64,000 nucleotides of DNA, taken from assembly GCA_903813345.2 (NCBI GenBank), contig CAIIXF020000010.1, forward strand, positions 29,692,828-29,756,827, in the 5' to 3' direction. The notes below the pieces were generated by a model. That model worked only from the letters and a program-made list of their open reading frames with translations, made no database searches and was not told the DNA's origin. Shown one piece after another: positions 1 through 12,293 of this stretch (positions are counted from its first letter, which is position 1; each line of letters opens with the position of its first letter). This DNA comes from Owenia fusiformis (lineage: Eukaryota > Annelida > Polychaeta > Sabellida > Oweniidae). A program made the position numbers and the translations under genes.

Positions 1-1087
1 CTAAATGTATAATAACATTAAAAAATAAATTTGATATTTATTGGCAAAATGAATAACCAACCTCTGAGAAATGTTCTCTGTCATTCTACTTAAGTGTATT
101 CTTATGTTGACATAAGACACGGTTGCATATATGTAAAAATAGCAAAGTGTTACCTTGCATGAACAAAGTATAGAATGTGAATATAATTTCTACAACATAA
201 TATCTTCCGATCAAAGTCTTGCATGGTAGTTCTAATTTCCATTCCAAAGCAATCGGAATGGCTATTTGATAGAACTTGAAGTTTCAATCAGGAGATATGT
301 TAATATGATGTCTTTTTAGTGATGTTTTGACAGTCGTGTTCTGAAATAAAATGCTATGTTTTGCTAGAAAATCATAACTTATACAAGTAAACAGTTTAAG
401 ACCAAGAAATCTTAAGATTTTATGGAGTTTTATTTTTCTATTTTAAGTAATTTCATTAAGATTAAGAAAATAATTTAATCTAGACTATAAAAGAAATCGA
501 AGAGGTTAAATACGTGTTATAGTATATTTGAACATAGGTAACTAGGTGAATTATCAATGTAAAATGAAGTGTGGAAGCTGTAAGGAATTCTAAAACATGT
601 TAGATTTATGATCAGTAGGGCGATTCAAACGTTCGTACCTTACATATACGCACACATACAAGAGAAACGCTTGGATCATTAATTACAGTAATAAAACTGC
701 ACATTTTTACGTGATATGATGATATATTTGGTGAGTCTTACATCATTTCCTCTCGATTCTATATGAGTATATAGGCGAAACTATATCTTTGTATATTTTT
801 TAATCGTTCATAATGTTCTAGACTTGTTTCCTTGTGACTAACTATATTCTTTCTTTTTGCAATGATTATTTAAATATTCTTCTTCGGCGTTTTTTAGACA
901 TTTTTGTTTTTTCGTTAAATCATGAATTGGGTCTTTTATTAACTTGTATTTTGGTTTGATGTTTTCTAAATACTGTTTCATGATTCCTGCCATTAGAATT
1001 GTGTATAATGCTTGATCTTTTGAATGCAGGTTGTTTTCCTTATTTTCGTCCAGTTGACAAGTCTTTGCAAATGTGGAAACGTTGCAG
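1..1087. other. AT-rich sequence upstream of the Spätzle-like exons
   Basis: No coding exon could be supported here. The missing 5' part of the Spätzle-like gene (signal peptide and start of the prodomain) should lie here or before the window. An open frame on the minus strand around 838-1107 has no recognisable domain and overlaps the plausible plus-strand exon at 1088, so I did not call it. Confidence 0.5.
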
Positions 1088-4000
1088 GACCGCCTCCCAT
1101 ATTCCATCTACGTGACGGACTATCAGACGACATACAGGGGCCACCGTAAGTTTTTCACCAACATTATCCTTGGCCCATATGGACTATTTTGATCTGCGTT
1201 ATGTACCACGAAAGGGATTTTACATATTCGGATAAATGAACACCTCTTTCTAGTCACTGTCTGCTGGCATTACTTTTTGGATTTTTTTGAAAACTATTCC
1301 CGATTTACCGCTATTTCACCTTTAATTTGTTATTTAAACGGTAACCTTAACGCATAAATAATTGGTATTGCTCGGGGAGGAAAAAACTTAATTATTTAAA
1401 AGTCTATTGGCCCAATAGGGCACGAGTTTATTTAATACCCGGGGCTTCGTATTTGTACCAAACGAAATGAAATGATGCGATATCCGGGGCTTCTCATGGT
1501 CCTTACAATACTAGGGCTAACACAACCAAATGATATAACATGCGTATTCCCATCTAAATGATTCGTCTTTCAGAGAAAACTAAGATGTGTGGTCATGTTT
1601 TGCTATCTTGCCATACCCCAGGATGTGCTCTGTCAGTCAAAAAAAGTTTGAACCAAAATTCCACACGGAAATCAAAAGATCTCACCTGTCAAATACAACA
1701 TCTATAGAAAATGTCACTCTGATTTTAACAAATGTAGACAGGTCAAAAAGGTCAAATTTCTTAAAGAAAATGCACCTCAATCACATCAAATCATGTTTTT
1801 GAGTTGGTCCCACATGTTCATACACTTTTTCATTAATGTACTTAACAAAATCCAACCACTGGTGATGCTAATATAATTACAATAATTGGACTATATTCTT
1901 GTTTTTAAAATGCCATCTTATCTGCGGAAGGATCAATAAGTTGTGTGCCCCTTAGAAGATATTTTATTGGTTGGTAGAACTGATTACGGTAAATAGTCGA
2001 GCTCCAAATACATCGAATTTGCGAGAGGCACGTTCTGGGTAAAACGTTCGCCCTTGCGTGGGGCACATCACAGAAACGAACAATGTCAGTTTATAATTAT
2101 TGATTTAGTCAACAGAACAGTATTATAATATCAAACGACTGGAGTCAGAAAATGATTAATTAATGCATGAGCCTTGGAACATGCCACAACAGTAAGTTAC
2201 ATTGAATAGTAGGTAACTGGTAACTGGTAATTTTGATTAAGAGCGCTCTATCTCAAAATTAGTATTTTTAGAGGGAGTTATATATAATTTAATAAGGGTT
2301 AGATATTGCATCAACAAATGATTTAACCGGGAAATGTCCTTCAGATATATAAAATAGGACATGTTTCAATTTTACGGTATGGCCATACTTTTATTGTCTT
2401 GGTTTTAGGGTAGGCGAGTTTAATGAGCTTTTGGAGAATCTGAAAACTGACGGAGAGGAGTCCTGCGCCACTGAGGTATCGGCTTATAATCCAAATGTGA
2501 ATAATTCTGAACAATGCACGGCGCTATACACAGTCCAACAGATCAGATGCAAGTAAGTCACGTTGTCTAAATCGTATTTCACGGCGCTGTACACAGTCCA
2601 ACAGATCAGGCTCAAGTAAGTCACGCTGTCTAAATCGTAATAAACGGCGCTGTATGCAGTCCAATAGATCAGGTTCAAGTTAGTCACGTTGTCTAAATCG
2701 TAATACACGGCGCTGTACATAGTCCAACAGTTCGGATGCAAGTAAGTCACGTTGTCTAGACCGTGATACATGGCGATGTACACAGTCAAACAGATTAGGA
2801 TCAAGTACGTCACGTTGTCTAAATCGTAATACACGGCGTTGTACACAGTCCAACAGATTGGATGCATGTAAGTCACGTTGTCTAAATCGTAATACACGAC
2901 GCTGTAATTTTTTAAAGTAAACAGTCCAACAGATCGGATGCATGTAAGTCACGTTGTCTGAATCGTAATACACGGCGCTGTACAACCAAGGACGTCTATC
3001 TCGCAAGTAATTCACAGTGTGTTTGCGATGTCATGTTCGTGTTTGAAACAGTCGATGTGTGTTTAACAGTAAACGCTGTTGCGCTATCTTTTCATGTTGA
3101 ATACACTCTGCTTGTTTGACGGGGAATCGTGGCTCCACTTCTCGTATGTTTTTCTTTTATAGTTGTGTTACTTACTACTTAGTCATGGTTTAATATTGGA
3201 GACTTTTCACAACGTAACCGCGAACGCAAAGTCCATGAATCGCTACGGTAATGTATATAGCGCGCATACAAAACAAGCGTTTATTAGTCTACTTCAAATA
3301 CCGATCAGCTTGTTTCGTGTTTAAATGGGAAATGTGCAATTTCACGTTGGTGTCAACGGGAATCTATTGAATACTATGCTGGTAATTTTGATTTCATACA
3401 CAGTAGAATTATTTCTGAAGAAGATGATGTTTGACCTACATACGTTAGCTCCTAATATCTTACGAAACGAGCTTCTTTAAAATATGTATCATAGAAAACC
3501 AGCAATATAACTTTTAATGGTATATTACACGCTGCGGTGTTGTCTAAGTAACGGACTAAGAAAACACTGTAACCGAACGATTATTTATGTAAAAAATGCA
3601 TATATTTGCATAGGGCGATTTCATACGTACAGGTTGGCGTTTTGATATTATATGCAAGCTTAATATCTCCATTCATTTGTATCTAAACATTTTGCTTACT
3701 AAGACTTTTTCAATTTATGAAGGTTGATTCTGTAAATTAACAATCGTTCATGCATCATGGTGTTATCAAAAACATTGATCAATAACACACCTTTCTGTGA
3801 CGTATTAAGTGTGTTTGTATCTATCATGGGTATGGACTTTCAGTAGGTAGAAGCGTATTGACTGTTACTTTTTTACTTCGATATGAGACTGTACTAAAAT
3901 TGTACTGATATTTCAGGGCACCGATGTTAAGGTGTAAAGGTTGCAACAAGAATAGCCATTCTTACTGTGTACAGCAATACGTTAAAAACTGGTTACCTGT

Positions 4001-4094
4001 TTTTTGCAACGGTGGAGTAAGCTGGAATTATCACGAGGTCCCATCTGGTTGCGCATGCTTTAAACTTTCCAAGAAAGCATCGAAAGGGAAGTAG
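1088..4094 (+). CDS. Spätzle-like cystine-knot ligand, 5'-partial
   Basis: Three exons are readable: 1088-1145 (putative), 2409-2552 and 3917-4094 (stop TAG at 4092). Phases agree: 1088-1145 ends in phase 2 and joins the G at 2409; 2552 ends in phase 2 and joins the G at 3917. The prodomain-like part reads through DIQGPPVGEFNELLENL. The C-terminal domain has nine cysteines: three in exon 2 (one in QQIRC) and six in exon 3, including RCKGC, SYCVQQYV and PSGCACFKL. The C-x-Q-x-Y and P-S-G-C-x-C motifs and the cysteine spacing match the Spätzle cystine knot; the W...C-x-C-x-L-S-K-K tail also recalls neurotrophins. Known Spätzle proteins are secreted, proteolytically activated Toll-receptor ligands; that role here is inferred. 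An IL-17 knot (G-C-T-C near the C-terminus) is the main alternative. The start codon and signal peptide were not found. The domain is split by an intron whose 5' end is a tandem array copied from the exon edge. Confidence 0.68.
2517..2990 (+). repeat. 63-bp minisatellite spanning exon end and splice donor
   Basis: About eight copies of a 63-bp unit begin at 2517, 2580, 2643, 2706, 2769, 2832 and 2895; the seventh carries a small insertion and the last, near 2969, is partial. The first unit is the last 36 bp of the Spätzle-like exon (to 2552) plus the first 27 bp of the intron. Most later units keep an intact or near-intact GTAAGT donor (variants gttagt and gtacgt). Because 63 is a multiple of three, the array leaves long open frames on the minus strand; these are by-products. 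Confidence 0.9.
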
Positions 4095-4341
4095 AGGATT
4101 TGCTAACAGTGATGCAACTAAAGATGTCTAACATTTATAAAACCGCATGCATTCACGGAATCGTAGCCTTAGCTGTACTGAGTTCACTTTGCTCGATTCA
4201 ATAGTTTGCTTTACAGCTAAACGTATCTCTATTGGTATTACTATTTAATCTTAAATGACGTTTCATTTCTAATTTTATTTGAAAAACAAAAAGCGGCTTT
4301 AATTTCCTTCGCAAGATTTAAAGCGGGAAATCCTATTTGCA

Positions 4342-4655
4342 AGGTATGAGACTTGGACTGCATTTTTGAACTCCCCGCGGGATAGTGCATTGCAAAATAT
4401 TCCCCCTGGGTATCACGAAAAAGAACAATGAGTCCATGCATTGGAAATTACATGCTCACACGTGTTCAACAAATTAAAGCAGTTCATCCAAGCGCACTCA
4501 AACAGCTAATTACGCTGTGGCAACCTTGTCGGCTGCTCGCGTGTGTCAACCGCGTCTGCTCGTAGCTAGTGCACCACAAGAGTTCCACTGCAATATACCG
4601 TGGTATCTTTCAAAATAATTATGTGAGTGTAGGTGCGCTTGGATAAGCTATTTTT
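4342..4655. repeat. Dispersed repeat with 159-bp inverted-ended core (copy 1)
   Basis: This block of about 310 bp matches 9422-9722. Its core, 4486-4644, is bounded by perfect 12-bp inverted repeats (ATCCAAGCGCAC and its complement) and is exactly 159 bp, as in copy 2. Homology extends about 145 bp to the left of the core. It resembles a short non-autonomous element (MITE- or SINE-like), but I see no convincing tRNA B box and no target duplication. Confidence 0.7.
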
Positions 4656-5907
4656 GTTGAAAACACACAGCAAACATAAACGATGTATGTACTGGTGCAA
4701 GTTTGAAAATGAAAGATTGTTAAATGAATTTCAAATCACACTGCCTCCACATGAAGGGAATTAACATCTAACCTTTTAGACATTTCTTCTTTTTGTGTTA
4801 TATAATTTTCTTTGTTTCAATTCCTAAGGAATATATTGAAATACATAGCTTTAAAGTTTAACAAATCATATATATTATGTATATACTTTATGTATTTCAA
4901 ACAAACCTGTCATATTATTGTATTGTCAAATATTATCAATATATCATGCAAACATGTCTGATAGTGAAAGTTGTATCGAGGTACATTTGATAATTTGATC
5001 ATTGTTAAATACGATGACGCAACTCAGGAATACGAACTATGTAAGGTCATTTTTATCATATAATATAAATATTTTCATTATCATTATAATAAATTGCAAA
5101 TTTCAGTTTGTATGATACTTTGTCTACTTCTTTATGAGTTGTTTGGTTTATAATCATGTCAATGAATGGTAAATTGATTTAACCGGAGCATCGATTCATC
5201 ATAGCAGCTTTGGTGTTAATTAAATCATCTTCGAAGTATATTTTATAGTTCCATTCACTTTGTTTCGCGTACTAAGAATTCTGAATTAACATTATATATA
5301 GTATTGCATACGGTATTTTCTGTTAGGAAGCTATTAAGATTTTGACAGCCAAACAATACCTGTCATAATAGGAGGGATTCATTTATAATACTTCTTGAAT
5401 CTTGAGTATTTTATCACTTGTGATAGGTTGGCTGTTGGCTGCAACACGATTCGCTTGCAGGTGTACATTAGTTGAAGTCACGTTGTAAGAGAACAGATGA
5501 CGATTACGTGCCATAGCTTGTCCTTTAGGATGTATCGTATTTTGTACAATAACGTACGTAACCAAGGCATGTGATAGAAATGGAATTTGATTTATTATTT
5601 TAAGTTATATTCTATATTGTGCATGTATATCAAAAATACTAAGTAGTTTTTGAGCAAAATGCGATTCGCTTATTTCCAATTTCAAGTGTATTTACGATAC
5701 CTGATATATTCAAATTCTGTTTCTAGAATTATAATTAAGCCTGCGAAATGTAATGTGTCTTCGATATCAACGACTTCTAATGTGAGCTATTTTGATGACA
5801 ACGTAGCTGGTTATCATATGAAGAATATTTCATTTTTTTCTTTAAATCAGCTCTAATGAGGATTTTGACAAAAACAGTTCTGTTTATATAGTTTATGGTT
5901 AATAGTA

Positions 5908-5991
5908 CAATAACGTCATTTCGAAGGGCAATATAGTGAAAGGCCCAAGATCCGATATTTCACTACATTGCCCGCAAAAATGACGTTATTG
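5908..5991. repeat. Palindromic hairpin
   Basis: CAATAACGTCATTT at the left is repeated inverted at the right end, and the inner GGGCAAT and TAGTGAAA blocks are also mirrored. The stem is imperfect with a short loop. It is probably a MITE remnant; no coding content. Confidence 0.7.
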
Positions 5992-6276
5992 GTATCATTA
6001 CCACCGTTAATGACTAGGACTGGAACAGCAAGAAAATCTTACGCACTCAAATTTCCGGGGAAAATTGCCGGTCATTAATTGCAATCTTGACCAGCAATAT
6101 TGACCGCCGCTATGACGTCACATATTGCTCAGGTCGATATAGTAGAACGAATGCCTTCTAAACTAGCACTAAAACCCCAAGAACTGGCCCGGCAAGGTGG
6201 TAATAATACGTATTATTCCATAATAACATGTTTTCCCTGGGAAAATAACAGGGAATAAAAGTGTTATTTGAAAAAT

Positions 6277-6370
6277 CCCGTATCAGATCCCGTATCAGCC
6301 AAAATCCCGTATCAGATCCCGTATTGGATCCCGTATCAGCAAAAATCCCGTATCAGATCCCGTATCAGAA
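6277..6370. repeat. Short tandem repeat (atcccgtatcag)
   Basis: About seven near-copies of a 12-bp unit (ATCCCGTATCAG), some separated by short A-rich spacers. Simple tandem repeat with no coding signal. Confidence 0.8.
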
Positions 6371-6697
6371 ATATTCCCGGTAATTTCTCTTGAGTTTTAC
6401 GCTTTTCGTCTAGCACATCTCTACAGGAAGTAAAAAAATCGTTTGGAAAATTGAAATTATTGAAATTATTATAATCTAGTTTACGTCTATTACTGTGACA
6501 AAGGTCATTAAGACGTTTCATGATATTGTGTTTATTTTGCCATATTATGAGCCATTTTATTGTTATAAATTATTTATATTTTTAAGTAAAACTTGATAAT
6601 AAAAGTTGAAAATGTTATATGATAAATTGTATAATTTTATGTCACAATCATTGGATGATGACATACAAAAATTGAAAAAAATATATTATGAAATAAA

Positions 6698-6884
6698 TAG
6701 GTTATTGATGGTCGTGATGGAATATGGATTTATTCCTTGAGAAAATATGATATTGGCCTCAGAAAATATCATATTGACACTCGGGCTATCGCCCTCGGTC
6801 AATATGATATTTTTCCTTGGCCAATATCATATTTTCCCTCGGAATAAAATCCATATTCCATCCCTCCCATTAAATAACCTCTAT
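6698..6884. repeat. Long palindrome, foldback MITE-like
   Basis: The two halves are complementary through nested blocks: the left arm has GGAATATGGATTTATTCC, AAAATATGATATTGGCC and AATATCATATTGAC, and the right arm has their complements in reverse order. The centre holds CTCGGGC/GCCCTCG. The right flank carries ctcccattaaataacctcta, which also follows the palindrome at 49016-49103, so the two are probably of one family. Confidence 0.8.
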
Positions 6885-7373
6885 TTATTCCACTCTTGCA
6901 TGTGTTGAAAAAAATTAGTAATAAAGACCACAAAACAAATAACTCATCATGTAACTCAAAGAAATGGAGGATGTTTTAAAGTAGTATTCGCTTATGCTAT
7001 TATTTTCCGAGAATAATGCAATATGACCTTGCTTCACTTTTTCTTTAATTAGAGGCTCTTTTGAAATAACGCTAGTTTGTATTCTCTAATTGGTCGTCCA
7101 TATCGATCAAGCTCTGCTACCACCAGGTGGTTGAAAAAGTTTGATTGATCTTCAAGTATTACAACTTATACATGTTGATATCCGGTATCCACAATGTAAA
7201 TCATCAAAGAAATGTTTTGGTTTCGGGTGAAAATATATTAATGACGTAGCCTACAAGTTTACGTAGAATTTATGATAATTTAAGTGTTTTCAAAGAAATT
7301 TTTACATCAAACGTCTGGGTGGACTATACTAAGAGTCTCCGAGTACAGCGAGGAGAGAGTCTACAGTGTCAAG

Positions 7374-9368
7374 ATGGAGTTTTTTAAGACTAAATCCATG
7401 ACCAAACGTGATACTGGTTTCAAAATGCTACCAGATATTAGCATCTACAAACAACTGCACGATTACATCATTGAAGGACAGATAGAAAAGGTAGACGATT
7501 ATATTAACTTTGGGGCAGACATCAACTTTGTACTTGAGGGCAAGGGTACTGCGTTGATAACCGCTGTCGTATCAAACCAGATCCAGGTCGCTCAGTATCT
7601 GATACAAAAGGACTGCGACATAAATACTCCAGGCCAAGATGGGGTACCTCCTCTATGTCTAGCCCTGAAGAAGGGACATATGGACATGATGGCAGTCTTG
7701 GTGAAGGGAGGCTGCAGAGTCAATGTAGTTGATCCGAATACGAAAATGGCACCTCTGTGCCTAGCTATAAAATTGGGCAACTTCAACGCAGTTAAGTTGC
7801 TGGTTAGGTCAGGTAAGTTGACGAATAATGAAAACATTTTGAGTGCTATATGATTTTCTTGTTCTGTTCTTTAAAAACAATGGGGTACAATCATAGACAG
7901 GTGTTACTTTAGGTTGAGCATGTAAACCATGGTTCTTTAATGTTTTTATTTTCGTCAAGGCTGTGATGTTAACCAATGTGATGGATATGGCAACACTCCC
8001 GTTCACCTGGCTGTCACCTACAACTATATTAAAATTTTACGAATGCTGCTGAAGCAGGGCTGCAATTTGAACATATTCAACATGAACGACAAAGCTCCTT
8101 TGCATCTAGCAACTGACTTGGGGAACGTGGCCGCAATTAAGAACATGGTTTTGGCATCCACGGGAAAGATAGCGTTTGAGGCTCAATTGAGTGATCTTAG
8201 CCTCCGAGATCATGATAATGCGTCGCATGCTTGTAATCAAATGGTAAGATCTGGAAGGACATGCGTCACTTCCTGTGACCTTGACTTACAGACTCAACTT
8301 GGTAACGAAACAGCGCTCCATATTGCCGTTCGACTAAATCATGTTCAACTGACAAAGTTCTTTCTACGTTCTGGGGCGAGTGCAAATATAACAAACACCA
8401 TAAATCAGACACCCTTGTATAAAGCATGTCTCGGTGGACATATCGAAGTAGCCCGGGCACTTCTTGATGGTGGTGCAGATTTACACCACCTTCCAGACAA
8501 GCTCAGTGACACGCGAAGTATCTCTACGAATATCTCCGCGTGGAGCACCAATCGGAACCGAAATTCCACTCTGATACATGTTGCAATAGTGCAAAGCAAT
8601 CTAGAAATGGTGAAATTGTTGGTTGAGTACGGCGTTGATCTGAACGATCAGGATGAAAGTGGCGAAACTGCGCTCAGTTACGCTATTACTTCCGGAAATG
8701 TTGACATTGTGCAGTTTCTAATAAGCGAGGTATCAGAGACGGGTATAGATGTAACAAGTACAGACAACAATAGGAATAATCCTCTTCATCTTCTTAGCTA
8801 TTGTAAAGATCCAGATAATCTTGTTCAAACTTTGATTAATTTGGGTTGTGACATTAATGCTCAGAATGCAGATGGTAACACACCATTGCATTGTGCAATA
8901 CTTGGAGAACACTCAACCCTTGTCGAACTTCTTTTAGACAATGACCCTGACATGTCTTTATTGAATCAAAACGGTCTTGGGCCAGCTCATTTATGTGTCG
9001 CTAAATTTTATCAAGATGTTAAAGTGTTGATATCTTTGTTATCTCATGGCGCTGATGTTAATAGCAAAACGATAGATGGCAGGTCGATTTTAGATGTTGC
9101 CTTAGAAACAAATAATACTAAAGCGTCGATGTTTCTTGCATTACAATATGTGAATGTCAGTCGAGAGAGTCTTGCTATGGTCGATTGTTCTAATAAGGTT
9201 TTACATAATATGTTGTTTCAGTTGATTGATCAACCAAAACCCTTGTTATGTCTGAGCAGAACGATCATTAGAGAACATTTTCAGAAATTTAAGCTTTCAT
9301 TTAAAGACATGTCTTATTTACTGATACCACGTACTCTAATAAGTTTCTTGGAAATGAAAATATTTTAA
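7374..9368 (+). CDS. Ankyrin-repeat protein with SOCS-box-like C-terminus (ASB-like)
   Basis: Two exons, 7374-7812 and 7960-9368, are joined across a 147-bp GT-AG intron (phase 1; donor AG|GTAAG, acceptor TCAAG). The product is 615 aa. I chose the ATG at 7374 because it is the first in-frame ATG after the stop at 7281 and has a good context (AAGATGG). About 14 ankyrin repeats run from near residue 20 to 540, with cores such as NTPVHLA, APLHLA, ETALHIA and NTPLHCA; two repeats are separated by Ser/Asn-rich inserts. The last roughly 44 residues contain LSRTIIREHF and LLIPRTLISFLEM, matching a SOCS box (elongin-binding LCRxxIR part, cullin-binding LPxP part). ASB proteins are substrate receptors of cullin-5 ubiquitin ligases; that role here is inferred. 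The usual BC-box cysteine appears shifted or replaced by serine. No other gene overlaps it. Confidence 0.85.
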
Positions 9369-9421
9369 GACTGCATGTCATACAGTTTTAATGTCATTGT
9401 ATTTTACAAAAGCAGTGTGCT

Positions 9422-9722
9422 AGACTGCGTTTTTGAACTGCCCATGGTGCAAGTATATTGCATAATATTTAATTAGTTTCCCCCTAGATAGCATGAAAAA
9501 GAACAATGAGCCATTGCGTTGCAAATTATATGCTCAGGCGTTTTAAACAAAAGCAGTTCATCCAAGCGCACTTTCACCGCCAATTGCGCTGTGGCAACCC
9601 TGTCGGCTGCTCGCGTGTGTCAACCACGTCTGCTCGTTGCTAGTGCACCGCAGGAGGTCCACTACAATAAACTTTGGTATCTTTCAAAAGAATTACGTGA
9701 GTGTAGGTGCGCTTGGATACAT
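9422..9722. repeat. Dispersed repeat with 159-bp inverted-ended core (copy 2)
   Basis: Second copy of the repeat at 4342-4655. The core at 9560-9718 is again 159 bp between perfect 12-bp inverted repeats. It begins about 50 bp after the ankyrin gene stop, so the 3' UTR of that gene may run into it. An open frame through it (9519-9962) is not supported as a gene. Confidence 0.7.
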
Positions 9723-9884
9723 TTTTTTATTTCGAAAACACATGAGCATGTAAGTTGCACTGCTTTGCTTATTGTTCTTTTTGTGATACTTAAAAATATT
9801 ACGCATTTCACTAGCACCAGGGGCATGATAAATACAGTCCTAAACTATACTATATTGTGTGTGAGTGATTTTCGTTTCATGAAT

Positions 9885-12293
9885 TCAAGAATTTCTTTTC
9901 ATGTGTATCTCTTTATAATCAACCCGTTTGGGATTGTCAATATGATACTTTTCACGATTTAGTTTTTCGTATCCTTCTGTAATATAATCGAAAAACAAAA
10001 TGTCAGATTCAAGTTTCTTTAAAAGTCTTTCAGGGAAGATACTTCTGTCGGTCTCTGTTCTGTTTCTTTTGTATGCACCTTCTGCATTTCGAACTGCACA
10101 ATTCAGTGTCTCCTCCGAAGCTGGATGATCAAGGAAAATACAAATCTTCCTCAACTCTTCCTGGAAAGCAAAGATAAATGAGATAGTATACAATAAAGCA
10201 CACATGCAATGTACCTCTTAAGTGAGAAATATCTATTAAAAATGCGAAGTGCAAAGCAAAACATAAAACACCGCGTGAAAGGTGTCCAAATCAAAGAAAA
10301 TCCTATATTGGATAATAGCGGATAAATCCATGATCCAGATAAACGCAATAAAATGCAAGATATTCATTACACACGGGGAAATCTGATCGTGCATAACTTG
10401 GCAATGAGAACCCTGGTGGTTCAAGAAAATGCAAGGTTTGTATTAATCAGGATCACACAATACATGATAGATGTTCTATCGCATTAAATGTATGAAAGTT
10501 GAAGAGTAATTTTTAAAAATTTGAACTAATCGTTTTATTAGTCTTTAACCTATTAATATCACGTTTTCGTTTTTACCTTTAGATTTGACTGCAAATTTTC
10601 GAATTTTACAACGTGTACAGGTCCATATGGAAATGCCAGCCAATTAACTCCGTGTAAGAGCCACTTCGATCCTCTGTCAGTGACAAATGTACGCCAGTCT
10701 GCAATACCAATATAATGTTAACAGCAAGAGAAGCATCGCACCAACAAGCGTACCATGTCACAGGTTTGTTTAGTATGAGTTCTAAACGGTTTAGTATTGA
10801 CACTCCTTTGCATAATATCTAGGTAATTCCAGATTGTGTTACTTAAGAAATTAATGCAAATGGGCACTTAATAAAATACAAATGAAGACCATGCACTTTA
10901 CATATAACAACAAACCTTCGGAATGGAACAGACTTTTAGGTGCGTGTCCCGTCTTGTTTGATTTTATTCTATTGTAAGCTGCAACAAAGGCGTCCATTGG
11001 GTTCCTTACTAGCAAAATGGATTTAACGATAGGGGTTCCTACTGACCACCTTGTGTGGCGCTTCATTACTATCACAGAGTTATTGAACGGACGGTTTGGA
11101 AATATAGTCTTGTCTATGTTTGTCTCTTTGTACATGCTCCCAGTATAAATACCTATAATTCAATATTCAGTTAATTAGTCTTTTTATTAAACAATAGGTT
11201 TATTTCATTACAATATATTCTCATGCCATCATCATACGCTGTTGGCAAATCGCATTTTGGCGTTTTATGTCCGCTTTCAAATACGTAGTTACATTTCAAG
11301 TTTTAGTTTCAAGTCGAACAAAATCTCTTCGATATTCGAGTACCGTATGTGATTGTTTAAAAGCCGTTATGCGATAGTTCAGTGAACATTTCCTAAAACT
11401 ATTACATTTCCCCACTAGTGACAAAGTGTCCTTTTATTTTGACATGATTTTTTATCAATATCACACTATCAAAGTATGGATGAATATGCATATTATGTTA
11501 ACGATATGACGTAGAGGTGTATTTCCACTGAAAAGAAACGATGGTTTGCCGTTGATGTTTTTCCAAGTTGCAAATATTTTGAAGAATTCAAAAGAAGATA
11601 TCTGTCGTATTCGTCAATACTTATAATGTGTAAACGTCTTACCTGTTGCTTGTTGAATAAGATGTCTGGCCCATGTATTTCCACTCCCTGGTACACTCAC
11701 AAGAGCAATGTGTGGTAACGCCACCGGCGAGAAGTGCAGTGGAAGACAATTCCTTGGTGGCTCGCTTATTTCACCAATATCATCGTCTTCGTCTTCATTA
11801 TAAATTTCTTCATAATCTTCTTCATTTATGTCTTCGAAATTATGAGATGATTGTTCATTGAGTTCGTGTCTTGCTTTTACTATATACGGCTTGTTTAGAA
11901 GACCTGAAAACACCAGTTTAATGATTTTAGTGAACTTTGTTATGGCAACTCCATATTAATTGATTACTTTGGTCAAGGATTTTAATCGGCTTTTTCTGAT
12001 AAACGGGAGTCAGAATAATTTATTTTTTCGTGGTTGGCTGATCCGTAATTTAAGGTAACCATTAGTAAATAATTGGATACAAGTTGACCACCTTGTTGAA
12101 AATGATGAAATTAAAAAAATCTCAAATGTTAATTTCATTGTCACCAGGTTTGGCATGTCCTGGTAAACAATGTAATTATGTTAACCAGTGATTAGGATAT
12201 GCTAATAAGTGACTGACCTGCCAATGACACAACCATTACAAACAGAGCTATTGTGGGAAGGGCAGCAATGAAACCTCTGATAATATTCCTCAT
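9885..12293 (-). CDS. WSCD-family sulfotransferase-like protein A
   Basis: Five exons, in transcript order: 12293-12218, 11903-11643, 11152-10916, 10698-10577 and 10160-9885. Intron phases are 1,1,1,0 and all introns are GT-AG. The total is 972 nt, 323 aa. Exon 1 encodes a short tail and one membrane anchor (GFIAALPTIALFVMVVSLAG), implying a type II Golgi protein. Exon 2 has a strongly acidic stem (EEDYEEIYNEDEDDD) and then LVSVPGSGNTW, the PAPS 5'-phosphosulfate loop. Exon 3 has LLVRNPMDAFVAAYNR, the 3'-phosphate-binding motif. Exons 4 and 5 carry FPYGPVHVV and EELRKICIFL. The layout matches the sulfotransferase part of WSC-domain-containing (WSCD) proteins without the WSC domains; vertebrate WSCD1 sulfates sialic acid. 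The acceptor here is unknown. It is the first of three tandem paralogs and is probably active, since both cofactor motifs are intact. Confidence 0.88.

Larger units (their letters stand above)
4095..7373. other. Intergenic region with dispersed and palindromic repeats
   Basis: No gene supported. It holds one copy of the 159-bp inverted-ended repeat, a hairpin at 5908-5991, a short tandem array at about 6277-6370 and a long palindrome at about 6698-6884, each listed separately. The rest is AT-rich with no recognisable structure. The ankyrin gene's promoter and 5' UTR should lie in the last few hundred bases, but I see no convincing TATA or initiator element. Confidence 0.6.

Noticed and set aside
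838-1107. 89-codon minus-strand frame
   Set aside because: No domain or splice support, and it overlaps the plus-strand exon at 1088-1145.
2484-3015. Two overlapping minus-strand open frames of 111 and 137 codons
   Set aside because: They are translations of the 63-bp tandem array; the unit is a multiple of three, and the real coding strand is plus.
7284-7373. N-terminal extension of the ankyrin protein from 7284
   Set aside because: 7284 is GTG; the first ATG is 7374 with a good start context.
9519-9962. 147-codon plus-strand frame
   Set aside because: Runs through a dispersed repeat and the antisense of sulfotransferase A exon 5.
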